Positions 22,201-33,100 of a DNA stretch of 64,000 bases are shown piece by piece. How positions within the stretch are numbered: position 1 is the first letter of the stretch; every line of letters starts with the position of its first letter. Origin of the DNA: Henricia sp. BOLD:AAB3569 (Eukaryota; Echinodermata; Asteroidea; Spinulosida; Echinasteridae); assembly GCA_037783545.1 (NCBI GenBank), contig JBBELK010000094.1:620001-684000 (forward strand), in the 5' to 3' direction. The notes beneath the pieces are model-generated. The model did no database searches, was not told where the DNA came from, and saw only the letters and a list, made by a program, of their open reading frames with translations. The translations under genes and the position numbers were made by a program.

Positions 22201-25200
22201 GAAGGCGGGCGCGTCGCGTGTACGCGAAGGAGGCGCGTTCGTGCATGTAATGGATGAGCGCTTTCCGTTCTAACAGCAACACAAAACGCACAGCCCATGC
22301 ACTGGACACCCCCCAGCTATGGCGGATATACAGGGATGGAGACCTTAGTTACCGGATTGGTTTATAGAAAGTACACTAGTTTGGCAGTGTTTTATATCAG
22401 ATATTTTTTCTAACTTTAGTGTAGGCTTGGGGCGACTCCAGCATTTTGGGAGTCGACTCTTATTTCGAAAAAGAATCGCAGTTTCATTTGGAATCGATTT
22501 AGTTTTTCACAGAGAATCTTTAAATATGCTAGCGTGCTTAAGTGCGTGTACATAGATGGTACTACTTGTAAATATTGTGCAGATGATGACCTAATTATTG
22601 GCACTGAGTGACACTAAACGTCCATAAAATGATGCCGGCTTGAGCCACTCATATGATCCTAATATGTGGAAAGTGCAAAAGTCGAGTGTTTTGGCTTCAA
22701 ACTTGCTAGGAAATTTCTGGAATCGGCAAGAAATCGCATCTAGTTGAAAGGGAGTCGATTCCTCAAAAATCTGAAATCGCAATTCCGATTCCCAAAGTGG
22801 AATCGATTCTACTCGATTCTGGCGTGGAATCGCCTGAGCCTACCTAAGAGCCAACTTTTGTTTTGAAAATGGAATCGACTTAAATTGATGGAATAAGAAT
22901 CAGAAGTGGGATCAGAATTCTACCATGTATCTCACCTTTGTCTGACCAGGTGAAGAGCCCTGGCCACCAGGCATCTGTCTACGGTTCACCAGCGGCCACC
23001 AACTAGCACCCCAAGACCATATATTCCTTGAGAATCTAGAACCTCAGCAAACATTGGACATCAGTCTGCGGATGCGGAGTCCTTCCACCTGCGGCCTCTA
23101 TCAGGGACAATGGAGGATGTGCACGACTACAGGTTTCTTTTTCGGTGGTCAGTTTTCTTATCGAATCTTTCTCAGGTCTAGAACGTATTTGTGCAATCGA
23201 GACATTTTCCTGAAATGCTTTTTTTCTCTTTCAAAATTGAAAAAGATAACTTAAAGGTAATATACAGTTGTAGTCAGAAGTTTACATACATGTACAACTG
23301 TGTTAAAACTGGTGTGCTTAAACTTGCGTTGTCACCATTTTTGTAACAGTCTTTACTAAAGTCTTGATTTTGTGGAATTCCTCACGTGCTTGCAGTACTT
23401 AAAACATAGCTTGCACACCTTGCAATGGTTCGGGTAGTCCTGACTACCATTTTGGGTGATGATGGCAGTGGTGTACATGTATGTAAACTTCTGACTTAAA
23501 CTGTATATATACATGTTCAGGATTACCCTTAAAAAAATGTCTGAATTATTTTCTAAAAGCTTACTTGTTATCAAGATGGTAATGGTAGTACATGTATATA
23601 TAATCATCCTGTGAAATTATTTCATCTGAAGTGCCCCCATTCATGAGAAAAATTATGAAACTGTAGGCGATCTTTGGAGCCATTCATTCATGCACAAAAA
23701 CCATGATTGGGTTATTCATGTTTTTACTGTATTACTGTATATATGTGGCTGAAATTTCTACAATTTTTTTAATGAGGAACCTTTAGATGCACTTTACTTT
23801 TACCTGTTTTTTAACTATAGACCTGCGTTGTGATATGTTTTAGGATGTTTGTATATCCATGCATGTTCCCGCTGAACCTCAGTCTATAGAAGGGCCACCT
23901 GCATATTCTGGCCACATTTTGTCGGTCCCTTGGGTAGCCACTATATACAAGTTTCCCTGTAATGCAATTTGTAACAGTTTTCCATTTCTGTAATATATCT
24001 TTAAGCTGACCATGAGTCCATTTAGAAATGTCTTTCAGTAGCACAGCCTATTTTTAACCTTTAACGTTTAACCTTCCAGAAACAATTTGGGTCATATTAG
24101 ACGTAAGAACAGACGGAATGCTGGGACTGACGCAACAGATGTCGTCACTGGCAACTGGTAATATTTTCTTGCACCTGTTTTGTCTAATCACAGGGGTCGA
24201 AATTAACCTGAATTTCATGCTGGTCAGAAGGACCAGTAGATTAGAGAACTCTACTGGTCCTGCTGAAAATGTGGCGGTCCACCGGTCCTTTTCAAAAAGG
24301 CACCGAGATACTGCAATACTTTCTGGTTTGAGGTCATTAAGTGCAGGATGGATGGGATTGCTTTTTGATCCAACACTAGTGTCTGGGCATGTCTGGAGAG
24401 ATAGGAGAAAGAAGTGTAGTTATCTGAAAATGTCTAAAGTGATCAGGAATTGTTTGTGGTAACTAGGAATTCTACACAGAAATGTTTACTGTGTATTACA
24501 AAATGAGGGAATGTTTCCATGAGTCATGAAATGTTTTCACTGGTCCATCGGACCAGTGCTTCTGACAGATCTAGTGGTCCTTCTGATTTTTTACTGGTCT
24601 TGGACTACGAGACCAGTGTTAATTTCGACCCCTGAATCATAAAGGCCCATTGTATAATTTTTAATGACCTAACTAGTTTTTAATTCATGAGTCGACAAGA
24701 AAAGCTTTGAAATTGTTGATGGCAGTGTAACAAACATGACATGATTTTTTTCCTGTCCAAAATAGTACATTTGTGTAGGAACTTATAACTTAAGGTGGTT
24801 TTAAAAAAATGATTATGCACGCTCATGTTTTCACATCCAACACAAAAATCATGCATGGATTTTAGATATTTTCTGCTGTATCTATGTAGTTGAAAAGCCT
24901 GTTTTTGTTGGTCTTTGAAAATCACAGTACAACCAGTAAACCCCATTGACTCGAGGCCTGCACCCTTCCAGGGCCAACCAGAGTCGCCTGTGAGACCTCA
25001 GGAAGAAACCGCCTCACTACATTATGTCAGACCATCTCATTTCCAGGTAATTTTATTTGTCCAAATTTGATATATCCAGGTTGTGTCTTGTGCCACACTT
25101 GAAAACTAGGGTAATATAGATCTTTTCATCAATAAAAAAACCAGGACCCGGAGTGTGACATTTTAATGCATTTGTAAAAAAATAGTTTTTCGAGTTATTT

Positions 25201-26159
25201 TTTTAAAAGGAATTCTCATGCAATTTCTAATTAGTGTAGAATATTTAAAATAATTCACAAACAGTTAGACATGTCTTTGTATCATAGACCCCATTCTCAC
25301 TAGAGAAATCGCTTAATCATCGTTAGTTAATGAAGCATGCAATCACATATCACTTAACGAAGATCGAACAAAGATCAAATGAAGAGCGGTACCGTACACA
25401 TTATAAGCGACCCCTAATGAAGATCGAATGAAGCTGTGGGAGGTCGTACATGCATGTAGCGCGTCTGGATGCGCTGTGTGGTTTTCCAGTGGCAGGTCAA
25501 AAACAATGCTTGCTGGGCGCTTGAGACACAACGCGCTTGTGCAACCAGGCTTGCCAAATTGCTTTGTCGAACGAAGGGAGCATTTTAATTACAAATTTGC
25601 TTAATTGAATGAAGCGATTTCTTCATCGAATGAAGTGATGTCTTCGCCGAATGAAGCTATTGCGATTCTAATCATCGTCGAATGAAGAGGCGTGCGTTCA
25701 CATCAGGAAAACTCTTCGTCGAATCATCGTTGAATAATTGTCGAACAAAGCGATTTCTCTAGTGAGAACAGGGGTCATAGACTTGTGATGGACTCAACTA
25801 TACAACCCTGCTGTATACTGAGTGCTTCCCCGAGACACTATAAGAAAAACTTCATAGCGTGCTCGGGTGGGACTCGAACCCACGACCTCATGGATAATAA
25901 AAAGATGTCTTAACCACTTGACTAAATCTTTGTAGAATATACTCGCCAACTAATAATTTTTTTGAATTCCACATAATTTTATCAGGTCAACCACCAGGAC
26001 GTTACAGCGCCCTCACAGCTCAACTCATCCCCAGCAATATTCACCAACACCCCGCCTCATCAACGACAGTCGCAAGAATTCACGTCCCTTAGCAACAGCC
26101 AATCAGAAGAGAGCTCGCCATGGCAACCAAACACGCTGGGTTATCCCAACTCGCTATAG
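19253..26159 (+). CDS. ILRUN: ILRUN (C6orf106): UBA-like plus FW-domain regulator
   Basis: In vertebrates ILRUN binds p300/CBP and IRF3 and dampens inflammatory and antiviral transcription. Six coding exons join in frame: 19253-19407, 21259-21419, 22950-23147, 24080-24157, 24928-25046 and 25986-26159, giving 294 residues (human 298). The N-terminus MEVDMELDTEFMTKFSSLGT and the UBA-like stretch AGNNLNPTACAFFLDMNNW match the family. The FW (four-tryptophan, NBR1-like) domain follows, with W100 (TWRVKNNG), W110 (EPWPPG), W160 (YQGQWRMC) and W175 (TIWVIL) all present. From about residue 198 the tail is Pro/Ser/Gln-rich and disordered, as in the family. For exon 5, the acceptor at 24927 is the one that keeps the frame open; a nearer AG leads into a stop. 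Introns 1-5 hold several MITEs and SINEs. The gene is head-to-head with RTN4IP1. Confidence 0.95.
20447..20872. mobile_element. Palindromic MITE, copy 2 (family of 2240-2583)
   Basis: The two copies share CCTGGAATCAACAGATAATG-type arms and the CTTGCACTTTTGTCG interior. The right end (GATTCCAATATAAATTTACC) recurs alone at about 35365-35435, so a further partial copy lies downstream of the JmjC gene. It sits in ILRUN intron 1. Confidence 0.65.
20880..21215 (+). repeat. Two tRNA-derived SINE copies in ILRUN intron 1
   Basis: The heads at about 20887-20957 and 21126-21196 read TATAGCACAGCTGGTATAGC and TACCTTAGCTGGTAGAGCA. Each is followed by a box B (GGTTCGAATCCCG or GGTTCAATTCCCG) and then the shared body with TTTCTCTCATCCCAAGTTT. 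The first three quarters resemble a tRNA, but the acceptor stem does not pair. The second copy ends just before exon 2 of ILRUN. Confidence 0.7.
22056..22361. mobile_element. TIR element with GGTAACTAAGG ends
   Basis: The left end ACCAGTCCGGTAACTAAGG mirrors CCTTAGTTACCGGATTGGT on the right. CATCCGCCATAGCTGGGGGG and CCCCCAGCTATGGCGGATAT extend the inverted arms to about 60 bp. The short minus-strand ORF across it is not conserved. It lies in ILRUN intron 2. Confidence 0.65.
22425..22850. mobile_element. GGAATCGATT-rich element with TAGGCT ends, copy 1
   Basis: The left end is TAGGCTTGGGGCGACTCCAGC. The right end, GGCGTGGAATCGCCTGAGCC plus TA, is its degenerate complement. The interior has many GAATCGATTC-type words. 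A copy split by other sequence lies at 44298-44955, and a partial one at 63790-63955. Confidence 0.5.
23265..23503. mobile_element. Tc1-like MITE with Sleeping Beauty-type ends
   Basis: The left end reads CAGTTGTAGTCAGAAGTTTA, continuing CATACATGTA. The right end is the inverted GTAAACTTCTGACTTAAACTG. TA flanks both sides. The consensus of vertebrate Tc1 elements of the Sleeping Beauty type begins with a very similar string, CAGTTGAAGTCGGAAGTTTA, which I recall from general knowledge. No transposase remains. It lies in ILRUN intron 3. Confidence 0.8.
24191..24634. mobile_element. TIR element with CAGGGGTCGAAATTAAC ends and AATCA duplication
   Basis: The ends CAGGGGTCGAAATTAAC and GTTAATTTCGACCCCTG are perfect 17 bp inverted repeats. 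AATCA occurs directly outside both (24186-24190 and 24635-24639). The interior has multiple GGACCAGT/ACTGGTCC words in both orientations. CAGGGG ends suggest a hAT-type element, although hAT duplications are usually 8 bp. No transposase is seen. It lies in ILRUN intron 4, just after exon 4. Confidence 0.75.
25288..25776. mobile_element. TIR element with CTCACTAGAGAAATCGCTT ends
   Basis: GACCCCATTCTCACTAGAGA and TCTCTAGTGAGAACAGGGGTC are inverted ends. ATA lies outside each end, a possible 3 bp duplication. The interior is rich in CGAATGAAG and its complement. A relative of the middle part is at about 12470-12600 in WDR45 intron 5. It lies in ILRUN intron 5. Confidence 0.65.
25856..25930 (-). 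repeat. tRNA-like SINE head or tRNA pseudogene
   Basis: On the minus strand, TAGTCAAGTGGTTAAGAC (box A-like) and GTGGGTTCGAGTCCCAC (box B with a paired T-arm) are present. The 3' strand CCGAGCAC has no matching 5' acceptor strand, so I do not call a tRNA gene. Confidence 0.5.
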
Positions 26160-27594
26160 CAAAAAATCACGAGAGACTTTTTTGGATTTGGTAATATATA
26201 TAGAAATGCTCGACAGTTTTCGGTCGGGCGATCCTTGTATTTTTGTCTTGCATGTTTTTGAGGAATCTCTGGTTTCTTTGAATACAAAGACCTATGTCCT
26301 TATTCTATTGACGAATTTCTGTGCACTTCCGCGTTGAAGCCGAGGTTCTCCGTGTCAAGTCGGCAGTCACATGCGCTACAAGTACAGTATTATATAGTGA
26401 CCGAGTGTGTACGTGTGCTGTTCTGCGTGGCATGTAGGGATGATTGTGCATTCACGTGCGTACATTAATTCATTTCAGAGTTTGATAAAGAGGCTCTCCG
26501 TGTTAAGCTACGTAAGTGCGCAGATCGGTCCCAAATTGGTTAATTTGGGATTCATCCTTTTTTCTGTTAAAGGCCCATTATATCATTTGCATATAAAACC
26601 TTTTTACAAATTCCCACAGCATTACATAACTAAAGAATAATGTTGATAAAACTGCCTTGTAGATATTTCAGCCACATAGATGCAGTAATACTTCAGAAAA
26701 CCTGAAAAATCCATGCATGGTTTTTGTGTTGAATGAATGGTACAAAAATTATTTGCAAACAAGCGCAATTTCTCCCACAAAGGTACCATTTTACATGGGG
26801 AAAAATCATGTGGTGTTTGTTACCATTGCTATCAACACTTTTAGTCAGGGTTTTCTTGTCAACTAATGAATTAAATTTTGGGTCACTGCAAATGATGTAA
26901 TGGGGCTTTAAACCGTCACAGAAAGACGTACTGCTGACTGACGTGACGGGTTTTTACTGGTCACCCCTTGACTGTGTTTTTTGCCAATTACATTTCAGCA
27001 CTTGTCCCATTTTCATTAACTAACATGTATTGATTGCTTTCCGGTGACGTCACGCCTTCCATCCACCATTTTGGTTGTCATTTTTCATGACGCACGTGGC
27101 TTGAGTGATAACCGGCAAGAAAAGCGCATTGGTTGCACTTAACTTTGCTTTATGTTGTTGCGCCATGGCTGTTGTATCAATAAAGATAAAAACGTATTTC
27201 TTCAGACTAAAAATCGCGATCAAGTAGAAGCACTTTCGTGTTTACAAGCTGAGTGCATGCTCAATAATTTGAACGTATCGCAATCCGCGCGTGCGGCATC
27301 TTCGATTGAAAATACGCTGGTGAGTATTTTTTACGCGTGTTCATGTGCGTATATTGGCGCGCGCGTGTATGCGTGTGATCGTTGACCACCAAACATTCCC
27401 GGATGATCTACGTCACGGAAAGCAATCAATTGGTAATTATTTCACTATGTATGATAATTTATTAATTTTTAAAAGGATTTACAAAATCCTTGACTATGTA
27501 GAGATTTATGGAATCATTAGATTTTTACCATTTAAATATTTGCATTAATTATAACAGGAGAATGGTAAAGTTAGATGTAGTCTATTACAGTGAA

Positions 27595-28140
27595 ATCTTG
27601 GTAAAGTCAAAGCATGATTCGGGTTCGAATCCTGATGATGACCATATGATTTTTCTCTGATCCCATATAATTTTAATATTTCATTCTTCAGTTGTGCATC
27701 CATGCAATACCAAAAGAAAAATTGGGTTCTTGGGGAAAACCCTGAGGGAGTAGGATACCACTGTGCCTCATAGTTCAGCTGGTAGAGCATCTGCCCATTG
27801 TGTTGAAGGTCTCGGGTTTGAATCCCGATGAGGACCATACGGTTATTATTTCATTCCTGTGGTGATTAAGCAACACCAAATATTACAGCTCATTAGGTAG
27901 AGCATCTACCCGGTGAGTCGGATGTCTCAGGTTCGAATCCCGATAAGGCCCTTACGATTTGTTCCTTAATGGTGATAGGCACCAACATTTCATCAGATGC
28001 ACATCGATGCAATAGCGAAAAAAAGGTTGGGTTCTTTTTGGAAATCCTGAGGGAGTACATACCATAGCTCAGCTGGTAGAGCATCTGCCCGGAGAGTCGA
28101 AGGTCTCGGGTTTGAATCCTGATGAGAACCTTATGATAAA
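27595..28140 (+). repeat. Cluster of four tRNA-derived SINE copies
   Basis: Heads or partial heads lie at about 27600-27650, 27769-27838, 27886-27953 and 28067-28133. Each has AGCTGGTAGAGCATCTGCC-type box A and GGTTCGAATCCCGAT-type box B, and the flanks share CCTGAGGGAGTA. Minus-strand ORFs with DSNPNHAL-like or RDLRLSGQ-like strings are reverse readings of the SINE body and not genes. Confidence 0.7.
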
Positions 28141-28746
28141 AATTATATAAAAATTGATATAAAAATTTTATTTTCATTTGCTATACCGGTACTTTGTTGA
28201 AAAATCCTTCTAAATTTTTGTCGACTTACCAAGATTTCACTAACTTTTTTTTTTTTTCTCTTTTTATTTATATATATTTTTTTATATTTGCCTCAGCGGG
28301 AGAAGATGAGAACATTTTTATTATCCTTTTTTTGCAATGAAAGCTTCATGTCCTTTCCTGAAAACTGCCTCCGGATAAATGGAATGTTCGCCATCTTTTT
28401 GTGTGAATATTTTTTTTCATGAACTGTCAGCATTTAACTTTAAATGGAAAACAGGAGTTCTCTAAATATTTTTTTTCTCAAATCGTGTTATGTCATAATT
28501 TAATTTATAAAAAGGTGTGACAGGAAGGTGAATGTGCGAGTTTTACAAAATGTAGTGAGTGAAAAAAGGATGGTTTAAAATAGGAAAACGGGTAATACCA
28601 AATGCCGTCACATGTCGAAAAGGATTCTCACCAACAGACCGATCCAAAAGTGTTTACGCCCGCCCCAAAAATTCCACTAACCAAGGACAATGTTGATCCA
28701 TGTGGTATTTTGGTGACCCAAACAATCTAAATAGACCGTATCGAAT

Positions 28747-29079
28747 AGCCGCCATTTCGTGGGGCAGTTTCTTTGTTCCTTGAGGACATGCATGGTTGCA
28801 CATATTGTGCTTCCATTGAGCAAGTTCGGGCGGGTGACTTTAGTTTACTAGACCATTGTCGATACGGAGCATACTACTTTATGATACGGAGCAAGCTCGG
28901 GCGGGCGACTATAGTTAACCTGACTAACCTACCCTCGGAGCTACGTGGTTTGACTAGCTAGTCTGACTTGAGGAACCAAGCTCCGGGGGTAGGTTAGTCT
29001 AGTTAACTATAGTCGCCCGCCCAACTTGCTCATAGTTGAACGGTTTAAGTAACAAAAGGTGCCCCATGAAATGGCGGCT
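28747..29079. mobile_element. Foldback element with GCCGCCATTTCGTGGGGC ends
   Basis: GCCGCCATTTCGTGGGGCAG is mirrored by GTGCCCCATGAAATGGCGGC. The inner arms CGGGCGGGCGACTATAGTTA and TAACTATAGTCGCCCGCCC match perfectly. Weaker complementarity (TGCCGTCAC with GTGACGGCA) reaches out to about 28600 and 29150, and a relative of that outer part is at about 54545-54600. Confidence 0.65.
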
Positions 29080-30175
29080 TTTATCTAATGATTTTGCGCA
29101 CTTCAAAGTTGCTTACTGGATCAGTCTATTCTTATGACAGGTGACGGCAATTATTATGACCAAGAAAAACCACAAAATTATCAAAGTTTGTAATTTTTAT
29201 TTAATGTACATGTATTGGGAGAAAGAGCTCGGTGACAGTGTGTATGTATGTGTATATCTTTAATCAGTAGAGTTTTAGAAAGAGATTAAAGTTGCCTGAT
29301 TTAACTTATGCAAATTCACTGTTTTGGGCACGTTTTATTTTGGGGTGACTTATGTATGGTAAACAGCAAAAAGGTGGAAATATTTCTTAGGCATCAACTA
29401 CATGTATGTCCATTAATGACCCACAATAGGGTGGCAAAATTTACTTTGCTGAGGTACAGGAAGATCTAAAATGTTATGGGGCCACTTTGTCTTGCTTTGT
29501 ACAGTATCTGAAAAATATCTTAAAACTTTCTAAATTTAGAGCATGAGAGGAGTCATTTTGGCATTGTAGAACTGAACATCGTACTTTTTCATTTCCAGTA
29601 AATTTTGTTGAGGTGTCGGCAAAAAAAACAAACCGAATAATATCACACAAATATGCCAATTCAATTGTTACTTAGTAAGTTAGTTTCACTTTTAGAAGAC
29701 TGTTCCAGTTAAGACAGTAAAACTTTCACTTACCAACCAAGTTGCAACTGCTCCTAATAACAACGCCGGAGATTAATTTTGTGGAAAGAGTGCAGGGCTT
29801 TGGTTTTTTAGGTATTTGTTTTGTAAAAACGGTAACAAATGGAAAATGTTCAACAAATTCAATATGGTGTAGGCCTATGCTCGGTATCGGTATGGAAAGA
29901 AAAGTCACTTTTGATTGGCTGAAAAGTTTCAGGTTGATATCCTTGCCTCTGATTGGTCAATTAGTAAGTGTGATTACAACGCCTGCAAGCACGCCGATTC
30001 AGAAGCCGACAGAAGTCACAGAACACAACAGGTAACAACAATTTTATTTTTAAAAATAGATTTTCAATAGAATTATCGTCCAAAATATTAATTTTAAGTG
30101 TCCCTTGTAAAAAAAAGGGGAGGAGTTGAGAGCCAGTTGAAATTTTGATCACCAAGAGAGGGCGCTGCATCCAAG

Positions 30176-33100
30176 ATGGCGGCCTCCATGGAAAATAAAA
30201 ACACTCACCTCGTCTCCTTTGTAATGGCGAGTTTACTCTTCTTTCTGACAAATATTGCCCTGCATTTTTGCCCCACCAATTGCCTGCTAGAGGAGTTCAG
30301 TCCAACAAGGATTCTTTCACGGGTAGAAGACGGCTGCGTTTTGGTGCTTTTTGCTCGAAATCACGAAGTGAACTTAAAGTTGCGGGCACTCGCTTTTGAA
30401 CTCAATGAAATTTTGCTGACCGAAAAGGGAATCGACTTTGGCTCGTCTGACGTCATTCTGGACGAAAACTTCAGGTGGCCAAACGGCCAATCACTGCGCT
30501 GGCTCGGCACAAACCCCCAAACCCACATTAAAAATAAAGACGATGGAAGTTTGTTGGTTTTCCCGAAACGTAAAGTCGACCGAACCTGCCTTGTCGCTAG
30601 TCAAGTAAAAGTAAATCCGAAAGCTGAACTTTATATTAGTGATTATACAATGAATAACGTGCTAGAGTGGGTGAATACCAAGTGCAATACGTATATAACT
30701 TCCAGCGGGGGTCTTTCGTATGCTGGAATGCATCGTGAAAGCATCTTGCAGAATTTGTTCAGCGTATCGCACATATCGCACTTCACAATGCTGAACTTTA
30801 ACACCCTACATCATCGAAGGAGCAACACTTTCGTAGATGCTAAGAATCAGCGAAGAAGTGATATATGTACTTTTGAAGAACACTTGTGCCAAATTTGGAA
30901 AGACAAATGCAGCCAAAATGCGAAGGATATCTGCAGTGTGCACACACCAGAGAGTAAATCTGCGACCATTTTAAATACAAAATCTATTTTGAGTGTCAAT
31001 GAGATATTTGACGAAAGCAGAAAATCAGATTCCCCATCATTTGGACAGATTCCACAGTGTGAACGCCTCTCGACACCACCGACTAAAAGTGAATTCTTCT
31101 ACGATTATCTAACGACATCTAAACCAGTTATCTTAGAGGGCGCTGTAACCCACTGGAAAGCATTCCACAAGTGGACAACGGAATTTCTTCGGGAACACTA
31201 CGGAAAGAAAGACGTTCACATCAAACTTGCGCCGGATGGACTATTTGAGGGTGTCGACGATTCGTCTAACTGGGAGGACCATGACACCTTCACCATACCC
31301 CAAGGTGTTTTCAACAAACTGCCCTTTCCTGATCTAGTGGTTGTGAGGCCAGCGACGATGAACGTCGAGTTTGCTGATTTCCTTGATATGATAAGCAATG
31401 CTTCATTGACCAATCATTCAAATAGTTCTAAGCCAAGGTATGAAATTAAAGGGGCAGGCACTCACTTAATATTTTTTTTAAAACTGTTTTAAATGTCTAA
31501 AATGCAGATTGAAAATCAGGGAAAGAATTCTGTATAAATGGAATTCTTATCTAAGTTCAATCTGATGGACAGAAACGCCGATTAATCCCCTTACTCCTTA
31601 CAAAAGAGTGCTCTGGGATCTTAAGTGCATTCAACAGTAAGAGTTGAGAAGTTGATCAGAAATTATTTTCTTTAAAGTGACGTTTCTGGCATCGGTAAGT
31701 GCAGATTTGATGGAAAAACCCAAAATCTTGAGTGAGAAAAATTTAAGATTTTGTGAGGAAACACTTAAAAAATTTTCAGCCTGTCTCATATGCTTTGCAC
31801 ACAAGGTCTGAAGCCATGATCGACTTCTCAATTCTTTTCCATTGACCCTAACACTCCTCAATCCTCCAAAATCAATATGATTTTACATACACCCTAGGGA
31901 TTGGGAGTTAGGGTTAAACATTACATTGGACCAACAGCCTTGCATCCCTTCCAAAGGATGGAGCAATTGTGGCTAAATGCCTTGCTCAAGGGCACAGGTA
32001 CCATGTCCAGGTATCAAACCCAAGACACCAAGTTTTTTTTGTAGGTTTAGAAAACTGGTCACAATTTTCTTGCCACAAATTTGTCAATGTAAAACTGTTC
32101 TCAATATTGCAACTTGTGAATCTACCTAGTATACTGTATTTTTCTGTTAATAATTTCAGAGTTTCTGCCTATCTGGAATACTCCTCCATTCCTAATTACC
32201 TCCCAGAGCTCCAACGTGACATAGAGGAATTCTCATTCACCCAGGATCTGCTCAAACTACGCCATCTCAATATCTGGCTGAGCGACGGCAACACCCTGGG
32301 CAAACTTCATTTTGACCCCTTTGATAATTTCCTTTGTCAGGTGTGGTTTGCCATTTCTGGTGGATGTAATTTGGAGAGTTTCAAAATTGCACTCATGACA
32401 ATTTATAAATGCATTAGTTTTTGAAGTGCTCAAGCTGCCTTTAACTTGGCTTAGTATAATTATAGAATGCAGGGCACAATGGAAGTTAACAGGAATTGTA
32501 TTTAAAGGAACGTTACCAGATCACAATTTTGACCTCTTCATTTTTTCCATGGGTGTTGAAATTTCATGCCCTCAATCCATATAATTCCAGGGATATTGTC
32601 AAAATCCACCGAATTTTAGTAAACTAATTTATCTTGTTTATATTATCAGTCAATACACACTGCATAGGAATTTGGCTGGTAATCCACTTTTGCAAAGCAA
32701 ATAAATTTTGTCAATTTTTTACTAGCCAAACTATAGACCTTTATCACAGTGCGTCCATCTTTGTCTTGTTTCCCATAGTACGTGTCGGGCACGATCAGTA
32801 CGTCTGTACTACCGCGCAATAGCGCGTGTAATCTCCCGTTGAGATACGCTGCGCGCTCTCTTGATCGCGCAGCGCCTGTGCCATTGTGATGCACACAATG
32901 AACAATTTCAAAACGGGACAAAACTATTTTTTCAGCAAGCTTCGCTTTGGTTACGTTTATTTTAATAGGAGAAAATGGAAGATGGCCGCACCGTGATAAA
33001 GCTCTATTGTGCTCATCAGTGTCATGAAATTGGCCCCTGTAACAACTAACTTACATAATCTTCAGGGATCAATTTCACAATGCGTCCTAATTGCCATACC

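Larger units (their letters stand above)
26160..30175. other. Intergenic region between ILRUN and the JmjC gene
   Basis: About 4 kb hold the ILRUN 3' UTR, a copy of the 300 bp dispersed family (26565-26910), a tRNA-SINE cluster and a foldback (both listed separately). A short open frame at 27152-27320, followed by GGTGAGTA, has no family I recognise. T-rich runs occur at 28240-28300. No conserved exon is supported. Confidence 0.55.

Noticed and set aside
27152..27385. Open frame followed by GGTGAGTA, considered as a first exon of a THAP-like or unknown gene
   Set aside because: The zinc ligands of a THAP domain are not present and no downstream exon could be joined.
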